Positions 32,887 to 42,000 of a stretch of 64,000 nt of DNA are shown here, piece after piece (within the stretch, counting starts at the first letter, position 1; each line of letters opens with the position of its first letter). The position numbers were made by a program, and so were the translations under genes. The notes below the pieces were generated by a model. The model was not told the origin of the DNA. It saw nothing but the letters and a program-made list of their open reading frames with translations, and ran no database searches. Source of the DNA: an uncultured Bacteroides sp. Its GTDB lineage: Bacteria > Bacteroidota > Bacteroidia > Bacteroidales > Bacteroidaceae. The stretch spans positions 1 through 64,000 of the forward strand of contig UQVZ01000010.1 of the NCBI GenBank assembly GCA_900544675.1, written 5' to 3'.

Positions 32887-34017
32887 TTATAAGGTTCCCT
32901 TGCTCGAAGGCACTTCGTAGTGATAGATATCACGGCGGATGGCCATTTTCAGGCTTCGGGCAAAGGCTTTGAAGATGCCTTCTATCTTGTGATGTTCGTT
33001 TTCGCCTTCGGCACGGATGTTCAGGTTCATGCGGGCAGCGTCGCTCAGCGACTTGAAGAAATGCAGGAACATCTCGGTAGGCATCTCGCCTATTTTCTCC
33101 CGACGGAACGAAGCGTCCCATACCAACCAGGGACGGCCTCCGAAATCAAGTGCTACTTGGCACAGGCAATCGTCCATCGGCAGGCAATAACCGTAGCGTT
33201 CGATGCCGCGCTTGTTGCCTAAAGCTTGGTTCAGGCATTCGCCCAAGGCAAGGGCTGTATCTTCGATGGTATGGTGCTCGTCTACATATAGGTCGCCTTT
33301 CACCTCAATGGTCAGGTCAATGCCTCCGTGTTTGCCTATTTGTTCCAGCATGTGGTCGAAGAATCCCAGTCCGGTATGGATATGGCATGTGCCGTTTCCG
33401 TCCAGGTTGATACTGATGCGGATATCGGTTTCTTTGGTTGTGCGGCGCACTTCAGCCTTCCGTTCGCCGGCAAAGAGAAATTCAGCAATGTGGTCCCAGT
33501 CTGTAGTGGCTAAAGCACATACCTGTTCCAGTCCGGTTCCTGCCAATGCCGATGCGTCGGGCTGCAACAGGATAGCCCGGCATCTCAGGTTGTATGCCAG
33601 TTCTACATCCGTTGCACGGTCGCCTATCACGAAACTTCCGGCAAGGTCGTAAGCATCATTCCCGATATAGTCGGTCAGCATGCCTGTGCGGGGCTTGCGT
33701 GTAGGGGCATTGTCTTCGGGGAAAGAGCGGTCGATACAGATGCGGTCGAAAGTAATGCCTTCGTTCTCGAAGGTTTTCAGTACCAGATTATGTACGGGCC
33801 AGAAGGTATTTTCAGGGAACGAGCTGGTGCCTAATCCGTCTTGATTGGTTACCATGACCAGTTCGAAATCCAGCTTTGTACGGATAAAATACAGGTTGCG
33901 GATGACTTTGGGGTAAAATTCCAGCTTCTCGAAAGCATCGAGCTGGTAGTCGACAGGAGGCTCGATGACGAGTGTCCCGTCGCGGTCTATAAATAGGACT
34001 TTCTTTTTCATTTCCAT
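32887..34017 (-). CDS. hisB: Bifunctional histidinol-phosphatase / imidazoleglycerol-phosphate dehydratase
   Basis: Catalyses two late steps of histidine synthesis. The N-terminal HAD phosphatase (~1-165) has the nucleophile motif FIDRDGT (Asp11, Asp13). The C-terminal IGPD domain (~185-376) has the metal-binding FFDHMLEQIGKHG and DEHHTIEDTALALGE motifs. The fusion matches E. coli HisB. Its ATG follows the hisC stop with no gap, so it is the last gene of the hisGDCB run and is probably translated by coupling. The strong terminator at 32805 follows. Confidence 0.96.
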   Translation of the reverse strand: MEMKKKVLFIDRDGTLVIEPPVDYQLDAFEKLEFYPKVIRNLYFIRTKLDFELVMVTNQDGLGTSSFPENTFWPVHNLVLKTFENEGITFDRICIDRSFPEDNAPTRKPRTGMLTDYIGNDAYDLAGSFVIGDRATDVELAYNLRCRAILLQPDASALAGTGLEQVCALATTDWDHIAEFLFAGERKAEVRRTTKETDIRISINLDGNGTCHIHTGLGFFDHMLEQIGKHGGIDLTIEVKGDLYVDEHHTIEDTALALGECLNQALGNKRGIERYGYCLPMDDCLCQVALDFGGRPWLVWDASFRREKIGEMPTEMFLHFFKSLSDAARMNLNIRAEGENEHHKIEGIFKAFARSLKMAIRRDIYHYEVPSSKGTL

Positions 34018-35061
34018 TTATTCTACAGTATAGTTGCGTAATGCTTCCAGCAGTTTGTCGTTTTCGGGACGTGTGCCTACGGTGATGCGCAGACAGTCTT
34101 CACACAGCTGGATGTTCGAGCGGTTGCGTACGATGATGCCTTGCTCTACCAGGTAGTTATAGATGGCTTTCGCATCGGTTACTCGTGTCAGGAAAAAGTT
34201 GGCGTCCGAAGGGAACACCCGTTTGCAACAGGGCAGTGCGGAGAAAGCTTTCATCAGCCGTGTACGTTCTTCCAGCAGCGTGTTTACCCAGCGTTGCACC
34301 TCGTAGTGGCGTTGCATCATGGTGATGGCTTCCTGTTGGGTAAGCCGGTTGATGTTGTAGGGGTATTTTATCTTGGTAAAGATGCCGATGATTTCGGGCG
34401 AAGCGAATGCCATGCCCAGGCGGATGGCTGCACATCCCCAGGCTTTCGAAAAAGTCTGCAGGATAAGTAGGTTAGGATAATCGTCCAAAATGCTTATGAA
34501 AGAAGGTTGGTCCGAAAAATCGATGTAGGCTTCGTCTACGATAACAATGCCTTGAAACGCATTGAGCAGGGTGATGATTTCCTTGGAGTCGAGATTATTT
34601 CCTGTAGGATTGTTGGGCGAGCAGAGGAAAATCAGTTTGGTGTTTTCGTCCGAAGCTTTCAGCAAGTCTTCGGCTTTGAACTGGAATTTGTCATCCAGTA
34701 ATACCTTGCGGTATTCCACATCGTTGATGTCGGCGCATACCTGATACATGCCGTAGGTAGGATGAATGGCTACCACATTATCTATCCCCGGGCGGCAGAA
34801 GGCTCGAAAGGCCAGGTCGATGGCTTCGTCACTTCCGTTTCCCAGGAAGATTTGTTCGGGTTTCACCTTTTTTACCGGTGCTATCAGATCTTTCAGTTCT
34901 CGCTGTAACGGGTCGGGATACCGGTTGTTCGGGGTATTGTATGGGTTTTCGTTTGCGTCCAGAAAGACGGAAGCTGCCTTTCCGCTGTATTCGTCGCGGG
35001 CGGAAGAGTAGGGCTTCAGTGCCCAGATATTGGGACGGGTCAGTTCTTTAAGGGATTTCAT
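34018..35061 (-). CDS. hisC: Histidinol-phosphate aminotransferase
   Basis: A PLP-dependent class II aminotransferase of normal length (347). It converts imidazole acetol phosphate to histidinol phosphate. The PLP lysine lies in TFSKAWGCAAIRLGMAFA (~205), and the PLP-binding Asp region is IVDEAYIDFS. It stands between hisD (36 bp upstream) and hisB (no gap). Confidence 0.96.
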   Translation of the reverse strand: MKSLKELTRPNIWALKPYSSARDEYSGKAASVFLDANENPYNTPNNRYPDPLQRELKDLIAPVKKVKPEQIFLGNGSDEAIDLAFRAFCRPGIDNVVAIHPTYGMYQVCADINDVEYRKVLLDDKFQFKAEDLLKASDENTKLIFLCSPNNPTGNNLDSKEIITLLNAFQGIVIVDEAYIDFSDQPSFISILDDYPNLLILQTFSKAWGCAAIRLGMAFASPEIIGIFTKIKYPYNINRLTQQEAITMMQRHYEVQRWVNTLLEERTRLMKAFSALPCCKRVFPSDANFFLTRVTDAKAIYNYLVEQGIIVRNRSNIQLCEDCLRITVGTRPENDKLLEALRNYTVE

Positions 35062-35097
35062 TCATTTACAGTTTAGTTGTTTTTGGAATGGGTGATT

Positions 35098-36375
35098 TTA
35101 TTCAGCGAGCCGTACCGTTACAGCATTCTTGTGCGCGTCCAGGTGCTCGTTGGCAGCCAGTGTCTGAATGGTAGGGCCTAAGCGGCGGATACCTTCTTGC
35201 GTGATTTCCTGGAAAGTGATTTTCCTGATAAAGCTGTCCAGGCTGACTCCGCTATAAGCTTTGGCATATCCGTTGGTTGGCAGCGTATGGTTGGTGCCCG
35301 AAGCGTAGTCGCCTGCACTTTCAGGAGCATACGGACCGAGGAATACCGAGCCGGCATTGATGATGCGCTCGCCTGTTTCGACATAGTCGCGTGTCTCGAT
35401 TATCAGGTGTTCGGGAGCATATTCGTTCACCATATCGATGGCTTCGTCCATGTCTTTCACCAGAATCAGCTTGCTGGACTTAAGCGATTGTTCTGTCAAG
35501 GCTTTCCGCGGCAATACAGCCAGTTGGCGTTCTACTTCGGATTGAACCTTTTCCAATAAGGCTTCGGAGGTCGTAATCAGTATCGCTTGGCTGTCTGCTC
35601 CATGTTCGGCTTGCGATAGAAGGTCGGAAGCTACATAAACTGGATTGGCAGTTTCATCGGCAAGTACAGCTACTTCCGACGGACCGGCAGGCATGTCGAT
35701 GGCTACATCGCGCAGAGAAACCTGTTGCTTGGCTACAGTGACATATTGGTTTCCCGGACCGAATATTTTATAGACTTTCGGAATGCTTTCCGTGCCGTAA
35801 GCCATAGCCGCTATGGCTTGCACTCCTCCGGCTTTGAACACTTTCTTCACTCCTGCTATGCGGGCGGCATAGAGAATGGCAGGGTGTATTTTCCCTTCCT
35901 TGCCGGGAGGCGAGCACAAGACGATTTCCTTGCAGCCGGCTATTTGGGCAGGTGTGGCAAGCATCAGCACGGTAGAAAAGAGGGGGGCAGTTCCTCCGGG
36001 CACATACAGTCCGACTTTCTCAATGGGCACTGCTTTTTGCCAGCAGGTTACTCCCGGTACGGTTTCTACCTTCTTGCTTTCGAAACGTTGGGCTGCATGG
36101 AAGGTGCGGATGTTGGCGGCAGCCTGTACGATAGCTTCTTTCAGTTCGGTACTGACAGCCTTTTCGGCTTCTTCAAATTCAGCTTCGCTTACCTTGAGCG
36201 AGTCCAGTTTCACTTTGTCGAATTGTTCTTCGCAGGCAAAGACGGCACGGTCTCCTTCCTGTCGGATGCGGTCTATGATGCCGGTGACCGCTTGGCGTAT
36301 GTCTTCGGTGTGGAGTGCCGAGCGTTTCAATACTTCTTTCCAGTCGGCACGTTCCGGATAACGGATGATATTCAT
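35098..36375 (-). CDS. hisD: Histidinol dehydrogenase
   Basis: A zinc-dependent NAD+ enzyme that oxidises histidinol to histidine in two steps. The 425-residue length is standard. Visible motifs are VPGGTAPLFSTVLMLATPAQIAGC, DMPAGPSEV, the catalytic DLLSQAEHG and APEHLII with the His/Glu pair, and GDYASGTNHTLPT. It starts 27 bp after hisG. Confidence 0.97.
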   Translation of the reverse strand: MNIIRYPERADWKEVLKRSALHTEDIRQAVTGIIDRIRQEGDRAVFACEEQFDKVKLDSLKVSEAEFEEAEKAVSTELKEAIVQAAANIRTFHAAQRFESKKVETVPGVTCWQKAVPIEKVGLYVPGGTAPLFSTVLMLATPAQIAGCKEIVLCSPPGKEGKIHPAILYAARIAGVKKVFKAGGVQAIAAMAYGTESIPKVYKIFGPGNQYVTVAKQQVSLRDVAIDMPAGPSEVAVLADETANPVYVASDLLSQAEHGADSQAILITTSEALLEKVQSEVERQLAVLPRKALTEQSLKSSKLILVKDMDEAIDMVNEYAPEHLIIETRDYVETGERIINAGSVFLGPYAPESAGDYASGTNHTLPTNGYAKAYSGVSLDSFIRKITFQEITQEGIRRLGPTIQTLAANEHLDAHKNAVTVRLAE

Positions 36376-36402
36376 GGCTATTAGTGTTTTTATAGGGGAA
36401 AC

Positions 36403-37254
36403 TTATAAAATCATTTTCTCGATGGGGATGACCAGGATGCCTTGTGCGCCGAGCGCTTTCAGCTTGCCGATGATTTCCCAAAAGCATTTCTGGTCGATGA
36501 CCGTATGCACGCTGCTCCATCCCTCTGTAGCCAAGGGCATGATAGTAGGGCTTTTCACGCCCGGCAATACGTCGATAATCTCCTGCAACTTGTCGGTGGG
36601 TGCGTTCATCAGTACATATTTTTTGTCTTCGGCAGCCTTTACGGCTTCGATGCGGAACAACAGCTCTTGCAGTATCTCTTTCTTTTCGGGCGAAAGTCCG
36701 GGATAGCCTATCAGGACAGCTTCGCTTTTCATCACTACTTCCACTTCTTTCAGGTTGTTGCTGATAAGGGTGGAACCTGAGCTTACAATATCGAAAATAG
36801 CATCTGCCAGTCCGATGCCCGGCGCTATTTCTACCGAGCCGGTAATGACATGGATATCAGCCTGGATGCCATTCTTGTCGAGGAAAGTGCGGAGAATACC
36901 CGGATAAGAGGTGGCTATCTTCTTGCCGTTGAACCACGGCAGTCCCTGATAGTCTTCTTCTTTATGGATGGCAAGCGAGAGGCGGCATTTGCTGAATCCC
37001 AGCCGGTAAATGATGTCGGCTTTCTCATTGCGTTCTACAAATTCATTTTCGCCTACGATGCCTAAGTCGGCTACTCCGCTGGCGATGGTTTGGGGAATGT
37101 CGTCATCGCGCAGGAACAGAACTTCGACGGGGAAGTTGCTGGCTTGGGTAAGCAACGTGCGTTTCGATGTGGAAATCTTGATGTCTGCTTCGGCAAACAG
37201 GGCCATTGTGTCTTCAAACAAGCGGCCTTTGGATTGTACGGCAATTCTAAGCAT
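36403..37254 (-). CDS. hisG: ATP phosphoribosyltransferase, long form
   Basis: First and committed step of histidine synthesis, joining ATP and PRPP. The start LRIAVQSKGRLFEDTMALF is the catalytic-domain signature. At 283 residues it is the long form, with a C-terminal ACT-like domain (~210-283) that binds histidine, so HisZ is not needed. Feedback inhibition by histidine is expected. It is the first gene after the leader and attenuator. Confidence 0.96.
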   Translation of the reverse strand: MLRIAVQSKGRLFEDTMALFAEADIKISTSKRTLLTQASNFPVEVLFLRDDDIPQTIASGVADLGIVGENEFVERNEKADIIYRLGFSKCRLSLAIHKEEDYQGLPWFNGKKIATSYPGILRTFLDKNGIQADIHVITGSVEIAPGIGLADAIFDIVSSGSTLISNNLKEVEVVMKSEAVLIGYPGLSPEKKEILQELLFRIEAVKAAEDKKYVLMNAPTDKLQEIIDVLPGVKSPTIMPLATEGWSSVHTVIDQKCFWEIIGKLKALGAQGILVIPIEKMIL

Positions 37255-37281
37255 GATATTTTTCTGTTTTAATGGTTTCGG

Positions 37282-37320
37282 AAAAAAGAGAGGCTCACCG
37301 TTTCCACGGCAAGCCTCTCC
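37282..37320 (-). terminator. his attenuator terminator
   Basis: In the minus-strand RNA GAGAGGCT pairs with AGCCTCTC, with an inner CCG/CGG stem. Six U follow at once (A-run 37282-37287). It lies between the His-rich leader peptide and hisG, only 28 bp before the hisG start, which is the position of an attenuator. Confidence 0.85.
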
Positions 37321-37374
37321 TGTATATCTTATAATAATTATTATATTACACGACTTTCAGCCTACCGTATGCAT

Positions 37375-37422
37375 TTACGTCAGGTAATGATGATGGTGGC
37401 GGTGTGTAGTGTAATTTCTCAT
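37375..37422 (-). CDS. hisL: his operon leader peptide
   Basis: A 15-codon frame, MRNYTTHRHHHHYLT followed by TAA, with five His codons (CAC, CAC, CAT, CAT, CAT) among six consecutive codons. Ribosome stalling here at low histidyl-tRNA would favour read-through of the terminator at 37282. It starts about 27 nt after the predicted transcript start. Confidence 0.88.
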   Translation of the reverse strand: MRNYTTHRHHHHYLT

Positions 37423-37455
37423 AATTGTTTTTCTGTTTTCTTTTATTTTGCTTCG

Positions 37456-37487
37456 CAAATGTAAAGTATTTGGTTGTATTATCCAAA
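37456..37487 (-). promoter_or_regulatory. Consensus promoter of the his operon
   Basis: On the minus strand TTTG (37484-37487) and TACATTTG (37456-37463) are 20 bp apart, matching both boxes and the spacing. The transcript would carry the leader peptide, then the terminator, then hisG. Confidence 0.8.
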
Positions 37488-37572
37488 TAATTATCAGAAA
37501 AACTTTTGGTTTGCTTTCAAGTTTTGATATTTCTTGGGGATAATCTGCTTGATTGGCTCAATGAAAAACACG

Positions 37573-39048
37573 CTAAAAAGGCTCCAGAAAAGCGTTCGGG
37601 TCTAAGTCGCCTTTCTGAATGTGTGAAGCGACGTCTTTGGCTATGTCATAAAAAGAGTGGTCTTCGTCTTGTATGAACAGGTTTTTATATTGGTCCAACA
37701 CTTCGGGAGTATATACAGCACCTTGTATCAGGTATTTCATCATTTGTTCCTGGCAATCCATGCCATAAAGTGCGAATGCCATGAAATAGCCATACAGATG
37801 CGCTTGGTCGGGATGTGTCTCGAAGAACATCTGGTAGATGAATTGGGCTTCGAGGTAATACTTTTTATATAAGAGCACGAGCCCAATGGAAACAGGCAGC
37901 TTGATATTGTCGGGATTGTGCTCCATGGCACTCAGGAAACTTGCCAACGCTTCTTTTACATATCCGTTCATCAGTTGGATTTCTCCTTTCATCAAAAAGG
38001 TGCGGTAGTCTTCGGGAGCATACAATATGCCTAACCTTACGCTTTCGTTGAATGTCTTTTCGTCTGACAGGTAAAGGCTGGCAATGGCACGTTTGTAGCA
38101 TACTTCCACATAGTCTATTTCGTCTGCCAGTTGTTCGTGGTGGGCGATAAGTTTTTGCGTGTATGCCATCACCTCTTCGTATTGATGCATTTCGAAGGAA
38201 AGCAGCGTGAGCATATTCCATACATATCCTTTCTCGGATAGATTGTCCAGTTTGTGACTGTCCAGGTATTTGAAACATTTCAGGGCTTCTTCCTTATCAT
38301 CATTCATCAGGTGGCATTCGCCTTTCAGCCTCCAGTTGGTCAGGTCGTTTTCATCTGCCACCATGGCAAAATCAATGGCTTCGAAAGCTTTCGTCAGGTC
38401 GTCTTTGTACACATAGCACCGGGCGAGGTTTTGCCATGCCGTCAAGTTGTACGGCTCTTCGTCCAGTATTTGATTGAACAGGTCGATGGCTTCGTCTATG
38501 TTTTGCGAGGCATGTTGGAAGCACGCCATCAGCTCTATGGCTTCCAGATTGTCCGGCTCCTGGCGCAGGGCTTTCTGTATCCACGGATAGGCATAATCCT
38601 TCATCTGGTAGTCCATATACAGTTGGGCGATATCGAGCGCGGTGTCGGTTTCCGGATAGCTTTCGTACAGGTCGTTGAAGAGTTGCTGGGTTTCATTGGT
38701 TTCCCCTTTCAGCAGATACAATTCGCCATACAGCAGTTTTGCCTCATAATCGCTTTGGTCGGGCAGGGTGCGTATTAAGTGCTCGGCTTCGGGTATTTGC
38801 AAAGTGCTTAGCAGGGAATGGCATTTGAAGATGAGCACATCTTGGTTGTCCGGATAAAGGGTCAGGGCATAGTCGATAACCTTGTCCGAAGCCTCAGGCT
38901 TTCCTTTGCTGGCATAATACTCTGCGAGGAGTGTCAGCTCGTCGGAGTCAAAAAACACCCGTTTGCCTTGGCTTAGCATATTTTCGTATCTGGCAAGGGT
39001 TTCTTTAAATTCCGGGCGGCTGAATAAGGAGGACAAGTCTTCTCTCAT
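37573..39048 (-). CDS. Cytoplasmic tetratricopeptide-repeat protein
   Basis: The 491-residue product (ATG at 39048; the frame stays open upstream to 39111 in the preceding terminator) consists almost wholly of TPR-like helix pairs. Examples are YPDNQDVLIFKCHSL, LRQEPDNLEAIELMACF, EEPYNLTAWQNLARCY and EHNPDNIKLPVSIGL. It has no signal peptide. TPR proteins hold protein complexes together; its partner is unknown. It follows glnS on the same strand beyond a terminator. It is a conserved type in Bacteroides, but I assign no function. Confidence 0.8.
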   Translation of the reverse strand: MREDLSSLFSRPEFKETLARYENMLSQGKRVFFDSDELTLLAEYYASKGKPEASDKVIDYALTLYPDNQDVLIFKCHSLLSTLQIPEAEHLIRTLPDQSDYEAKLLYGELYLLKGETNETQQLFNDLYESYPETDTALDIAQLYMDYQMKDYAYPWIQKALRQEPDNLEAIELMACFQHASQNIDEAIDLFNQILDEEPYNLTAWQNLARCYVYKDDLTKAFEAIDFAMVADENDLTNWRLKGECHLMNDDKEEALKCFKYLDSHKLDNLSEKGYVWNMLTLLSFEMHQYEEVMAYTQKLIAHHEQLADEIDYVEVCYKRAIASLYLSDEKTFNESVRLGILYAPEDYRTFLMKGEIQLMNGYVKEALASFLSAMEHNPDNIKLPVSIGLVLLYKKYYLEAQFIYQMFFETHPDQAHLYGYFMAFALYGMDCQEQMMKYLIQGAVYTPEVLDQYKNLFIQDEDHSFYDIAKDVASHIQKGDLDPNAFLEPF

Positions 39049-39086
39049 ACTGTTTATGATTCGATGGTTGTATATGATAGAATAGA

Positions 39087-39132
39087 CCCAGTGGTCCGGC
39101 TTCGGGAACATATCCGATGCAGAACCACTGGG
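39087..39132 (-). terminator. Terminator after glnS
   Basis: CCCAGTGGT (39087-39095) pairs with ACCACTGGG (39124-39132), with a GC-rich 28-nt loop. The downstream T-run is weak, so some read-through into the TPR gene is likely. Confidence 0.6.
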
Positions 39133-39139
39133 AGAATGA

Positions 39140-40882
39140 TTATTTCTTGCTGATTTTGCTCCAGGTGTCTTTCAGCGATACGGTGCGGTTGAACACCAGA
39201 TGGCCGGGAGCCGACTCCTTGTCCGGAGTAAAGTAACCGATGCGCTGGAACTGCAGGTAGTCGAGCGGCTTGGTATCGGCAAGGAACTTCTCTACGTAGC
39301 ATTCCTTCAGCACGTGCAGCGAGTCGGGGTTAATCATTTCCTGCATGGCTTCCAGTGCCGAGCAGTTCTTTTCCTCGCGGATGGCTGCCATGGCGTCGCG
39401 CGGGTTCTCTTCTTTCCACAAGCGGTCGTACAGACGTACCTCGGCTTTCAGGCAATGGTTGCAGCTTACCCAGTGCAGGGTTCCTTTCACCTTGCGGTTG
39501 GCTTCGGGCATGCCGCTCTTCGTGTTCGGGTCGTATTCGGCGTATACTTCCACCACGTTGCCGTTCTCGTCTTTCTTGCATCCCGTGCATTTCACGATGT
39601 AAGCGTTCTTCAGTCGTACTTCCTGTCCCGGCGTCATGCGGAAGTATTTCTTCGGCGCGTCTTCCATGAAGTCATCGCGCTCCATCCACAACTCGCGGCT
39701 GAACTCGATGATGTGGGTAGGCGAGTTCGGGTCTTCCGGATTGTTGATGGCTTCCATTTCCTCTACCTTTCCTTCGGGATAGTTGGTCAGAATCAGTTTG
39801 ACCGGATTCAGTACAGCCGATACGCGGGTGGCACGTGTGTTGAGGTCTTCGCGCACGGCACTTTCCAGCAGGGCGAAGTCGTTCAGCGCATCGTAGGTAG
39901 TGTAGCCGATTTTATCGATGAACTTATGGATGGACTCGGGCGAATAGCCACGGCGGCGGAAACCGCAGATGGTCGGCATGCGCGGGTCGTCCCATCCGTC
40001 TACCAGCCCTTCTTTTACCAGAATCAGCAGGTTGCGCTTGCTCATCAGGGTATAGCTCAGGTTCAGTTTGTTGAACTCGTATTGGTGCGGACGGTTATCG
40101 TCCAGGTCTTTGCCTTCTTTCACCCAGTCGACGAACAAGTCGTATAAGGGGCGGTGAACCACGAACTCCAGCGTGCAAAGCGAGTGGGTCACTCCTTCGA
40201 AATAGTCGCTTTGGCCGTGTGCGAAGTCATACATCGGATAGGCTTTCCATTTATCGCCCGTGCGGTGGTGAGGTGTTTTCACTACACGGTAGATAATCGG
40301 GTCGCGGAAGTGCATGTTCGGGTTAGCCATGTCAATCTTGGCACGGAGCACCATCTTGCCCTCTTCTATTTCTCCGGCATTCATCTTTTGGAACAGTTCC
40401 AGGCTTTCTTCAATGGGTCGGTTGCGGTAGGGACTTTCTATACCCGGCTGGGTAGGCGTTCCTTTTTGGGCGGCTATCTCTTCCGAGGTCTGTTCGTCAA
40501 TGTAAGCCTTGCCTTCCTTGATGAGGCGGATGGCAAAGTCCCACAACTGCTGGAAGTAGTCCGAGGCATAATATTCGTGTCCCCACTGGAATCCCAGCCA
40601 TTGGATGTCTTCCTTGATGGCTTCCACGTATTCCATGTCTTCTTTCGTGGGGTTGGTGTCGTCGAAGCGCAGGTTACATACGCCTCCGTATTTTTTGGCA
40701 ATGCCAAAGTCCATGCAGATAGCTTTGGCATGTCCGATATGCAAGTATCCGTTAGGCTCGGGCGGGAAGCGGGTCTGTATCCTTCCGCCGTTCTTGCCTT
40801 CTTTTAAATCTTTCTCTACAATCTGTTCGATGAAGTTCAGGCTTTTCTTTTCCGAACTTTCCGTTGCATTCATTTCAGTCAT
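39140..40882 (-). CDS. glnS: Glutaminyl-tRNA synthetase
   Basis: A class I synthetase that charges tRNA-Gln. The catalytic signatures are PPEPNGYLHIGHAKAI (HIGH motif, ~44-55) and VMSKR-type SYTLMSKRNL (~270). The anticodon-binding beta-barrels occupy ~340-560. The 580 residues match standard GlnRS. A second ATG 9 bp downstream (MNATESS) is an alternative start. Confidence 0.97.
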   Translation of the reverse strand: MTEMNATESSEKKSLNFIEQIVEKDLKEGKNGGRIQTRFPPEPNGYLHIGHAKAICMDFGIAKKYGGVCNLRFDDTNPTKEDMEYVEAIKEDIQWLGFQWGHEYYASDYFQQLWDFAIRLIKEGKAYIDEQTSEEIAAQKGTPTQPGIESPYRNRPIEESLELFQKMNAGEIEEGKMVLRAKIDMANPNMHFRDPIIYRVVKTPHHRTGDKWKAYPMYDFAHGQSDYFEGVTHSLCTLEFVVHRPLYDLFVDWVKEGKDLDDNRPHQYEFNKLNLSYTLMSKRNLLILVKEGLVDGWDDPRMPTICGFRRRGYSPESIHKFIDKIGYTTYDALNDFALLESAVREDLNTRATRVSAVLNPVKLILTNYPEGKVEEMEAINNPEDPNSPTHIIEFSRELWMERDDFMEDAPKKYFRMTPGQEVRLKNAYIVKCTGCKKDENGNVVEVYAEYDPNTKSGMPEANRKVKGTLHWVSCNHCLKAEVRLYDRLWKEENPRDAMAAIREEKNCSALEAMQEMINPDSLHVLKECYVEKFLADTKPLDYLQFQRIGYFTPDKESAPGHLVFNRTVSLKDTWSKISKK

Positions 40883-40910
40883 AACGCTATTGTTTTACAC
40901 TTATCGGATG

Positions 40911-40918
40911 CAAAAATA
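40911..40918 (-). promoter_or_regulatory. -7 promoter element of glnS
   Basis: TATTTTTG on the minus strand matches TAnnTTTG, 29 bp before the start codon. Confidence 0.45.
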
Positions 40919-41107
40919 GTGATTCTCTTTCTAAATAGAAAATCTTCTTAAATTGAAATTGAAAAAGGATGTAGCCTCATGCCTAATCTGTTGTGCTTAT
41001 CTTTCCTTTCGTAACTAGTTGCGATAGCGTATGAATATAGATGTAGAAGGGTGCGAATATACTTGCATGAGGCAATGCTTTTATATGCCGTTAAAAGGCA
41101 TTTAGGA

Positions 41108-41809
41108 TTACTGTGCCGTTTGCAGTTTGTTCATGTTGCTTTGGGCTATCGAGATAAATTCCTTAATCATGGGATTTTCTTTGAACGAGGCAGGAGCTCC
41201 GTCAATGATTTCTTGCATGACAGGAGTCAGAACAGGATAAGGCATCCCGTAACACATAATAATGAACACTTCCGGACCCAGCACGTTTTCGTAATTGGAC
41301 TGAATAAAGGTTTTAGCAAGGCTGTCTACTTGATTGGATAACAAGGTACGTTGTTTCTCGATTTCATGGTGTACTTTATCTGGGTCTTGTCCGTCTAGAA
41401 TCATGCGTGCCTCCATGTGTTCTACTTCATCCGCACGGTCGCTCAGCGAATTTCGTTTCATGATGAAATCGTTGAAGCTATCGTTCAATGGCGTACCTTT
41501 GATGGTAAAACCTGCATTGTTGATGTTGATGTCGATTTTTCCTTTTTCGATGACTACCGGCATAATGCATCTGTCATCCATAAACAGGGAGGCAACTACC
41601 GTAGAGTCTACTTTCCCTTCCATTTTGAAAAGTCCATGTATTACTTCTGCTGAGTCGATATTGACCAATTGAGCGCCTGAAGGCACTTTGATAAAAAGCA
41701 TTTTTCCGTCCAGACTTGAAACTGAGGAAACACCTTCTATCCTGTATTTTTTACCGCATGAAGTAAGAATTGCGGCACAAATAAGCATGAACAAATACCA
41801 TCTATACAT
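41108..41809 (-). CDS. DUF4369 lipoprotein
   Basis: The lipobox AAILTSC (Cys 18) marks an outer-membrane lipoprotein. The body (~22-130) is a DUF4369 domain (YRIEGVSSVSSLDGKMLFIKV), followed by a helical region to residue 233. It equals the N-terminal two thirds of the TlpA-like protein at 31699 but has no thioredoxin domain and no CxxC. It may be a reduced relative or a partner of such proteins. Function is unknown. Confidence 0.75.
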   Translation of the reverse strand: MYRWYLFMLICAAILTSCGKKYRIEGVSSVSSLDGKMLFIKVPSGAQLVNIDSAEVIHGLFKMEGKVDSTVVASLFMDDRCIMPVVIEKGKIDININNAGFTIKGTPLNDSFNDFIMKRNSLSDRADEVEHMEARMILDGQDPDKVHHEIEKQRTLLSNQVDSLAKTFIQSNYENVLGPEVFIIMCYGMPYPVLTPVMQEIIDGAPASFKENPMIKEFISIAQSNMNKLQTAQ

Positions 41810-41836
41810 GAAATAAGCCTTTATGATTCACGGAGG

Positions 41837-41844
41837 CAAAGGTA
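41837..41844 (-). promoter_or_regulatory. -7 promoter element of the DUF4369 gene
   Basis: TACCTTTG on the minus strand matches TAnnTTTG, 28 bp before the start codon. Confidence 0.5.
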
Positions 41845-41937
41845 TAATGTTTCGATTTTTCGAGGAAATAAATTACCAAAAATTAAACTTAATAGAGGAT
41901 TATTACTGAATATACGTGTTCGGAACGCTTTTTTCCG

Positions 41938-41945
41938 TATCTTTG
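41938..41945 (+). promoter_or_regulatory. -7 promoter element of the S46 peptidase pair
   Basis: TATCTTTG matches TAnnTTTG, 56 bp before the first dipeptidyl-peptidase ATG. Confidence 0.5.
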
Positions 41946-42000
41946 TTCGCTGAATCGAAATGAAAATGAAATAATAAATAGTAAAATTAGCAAGAAAGAC

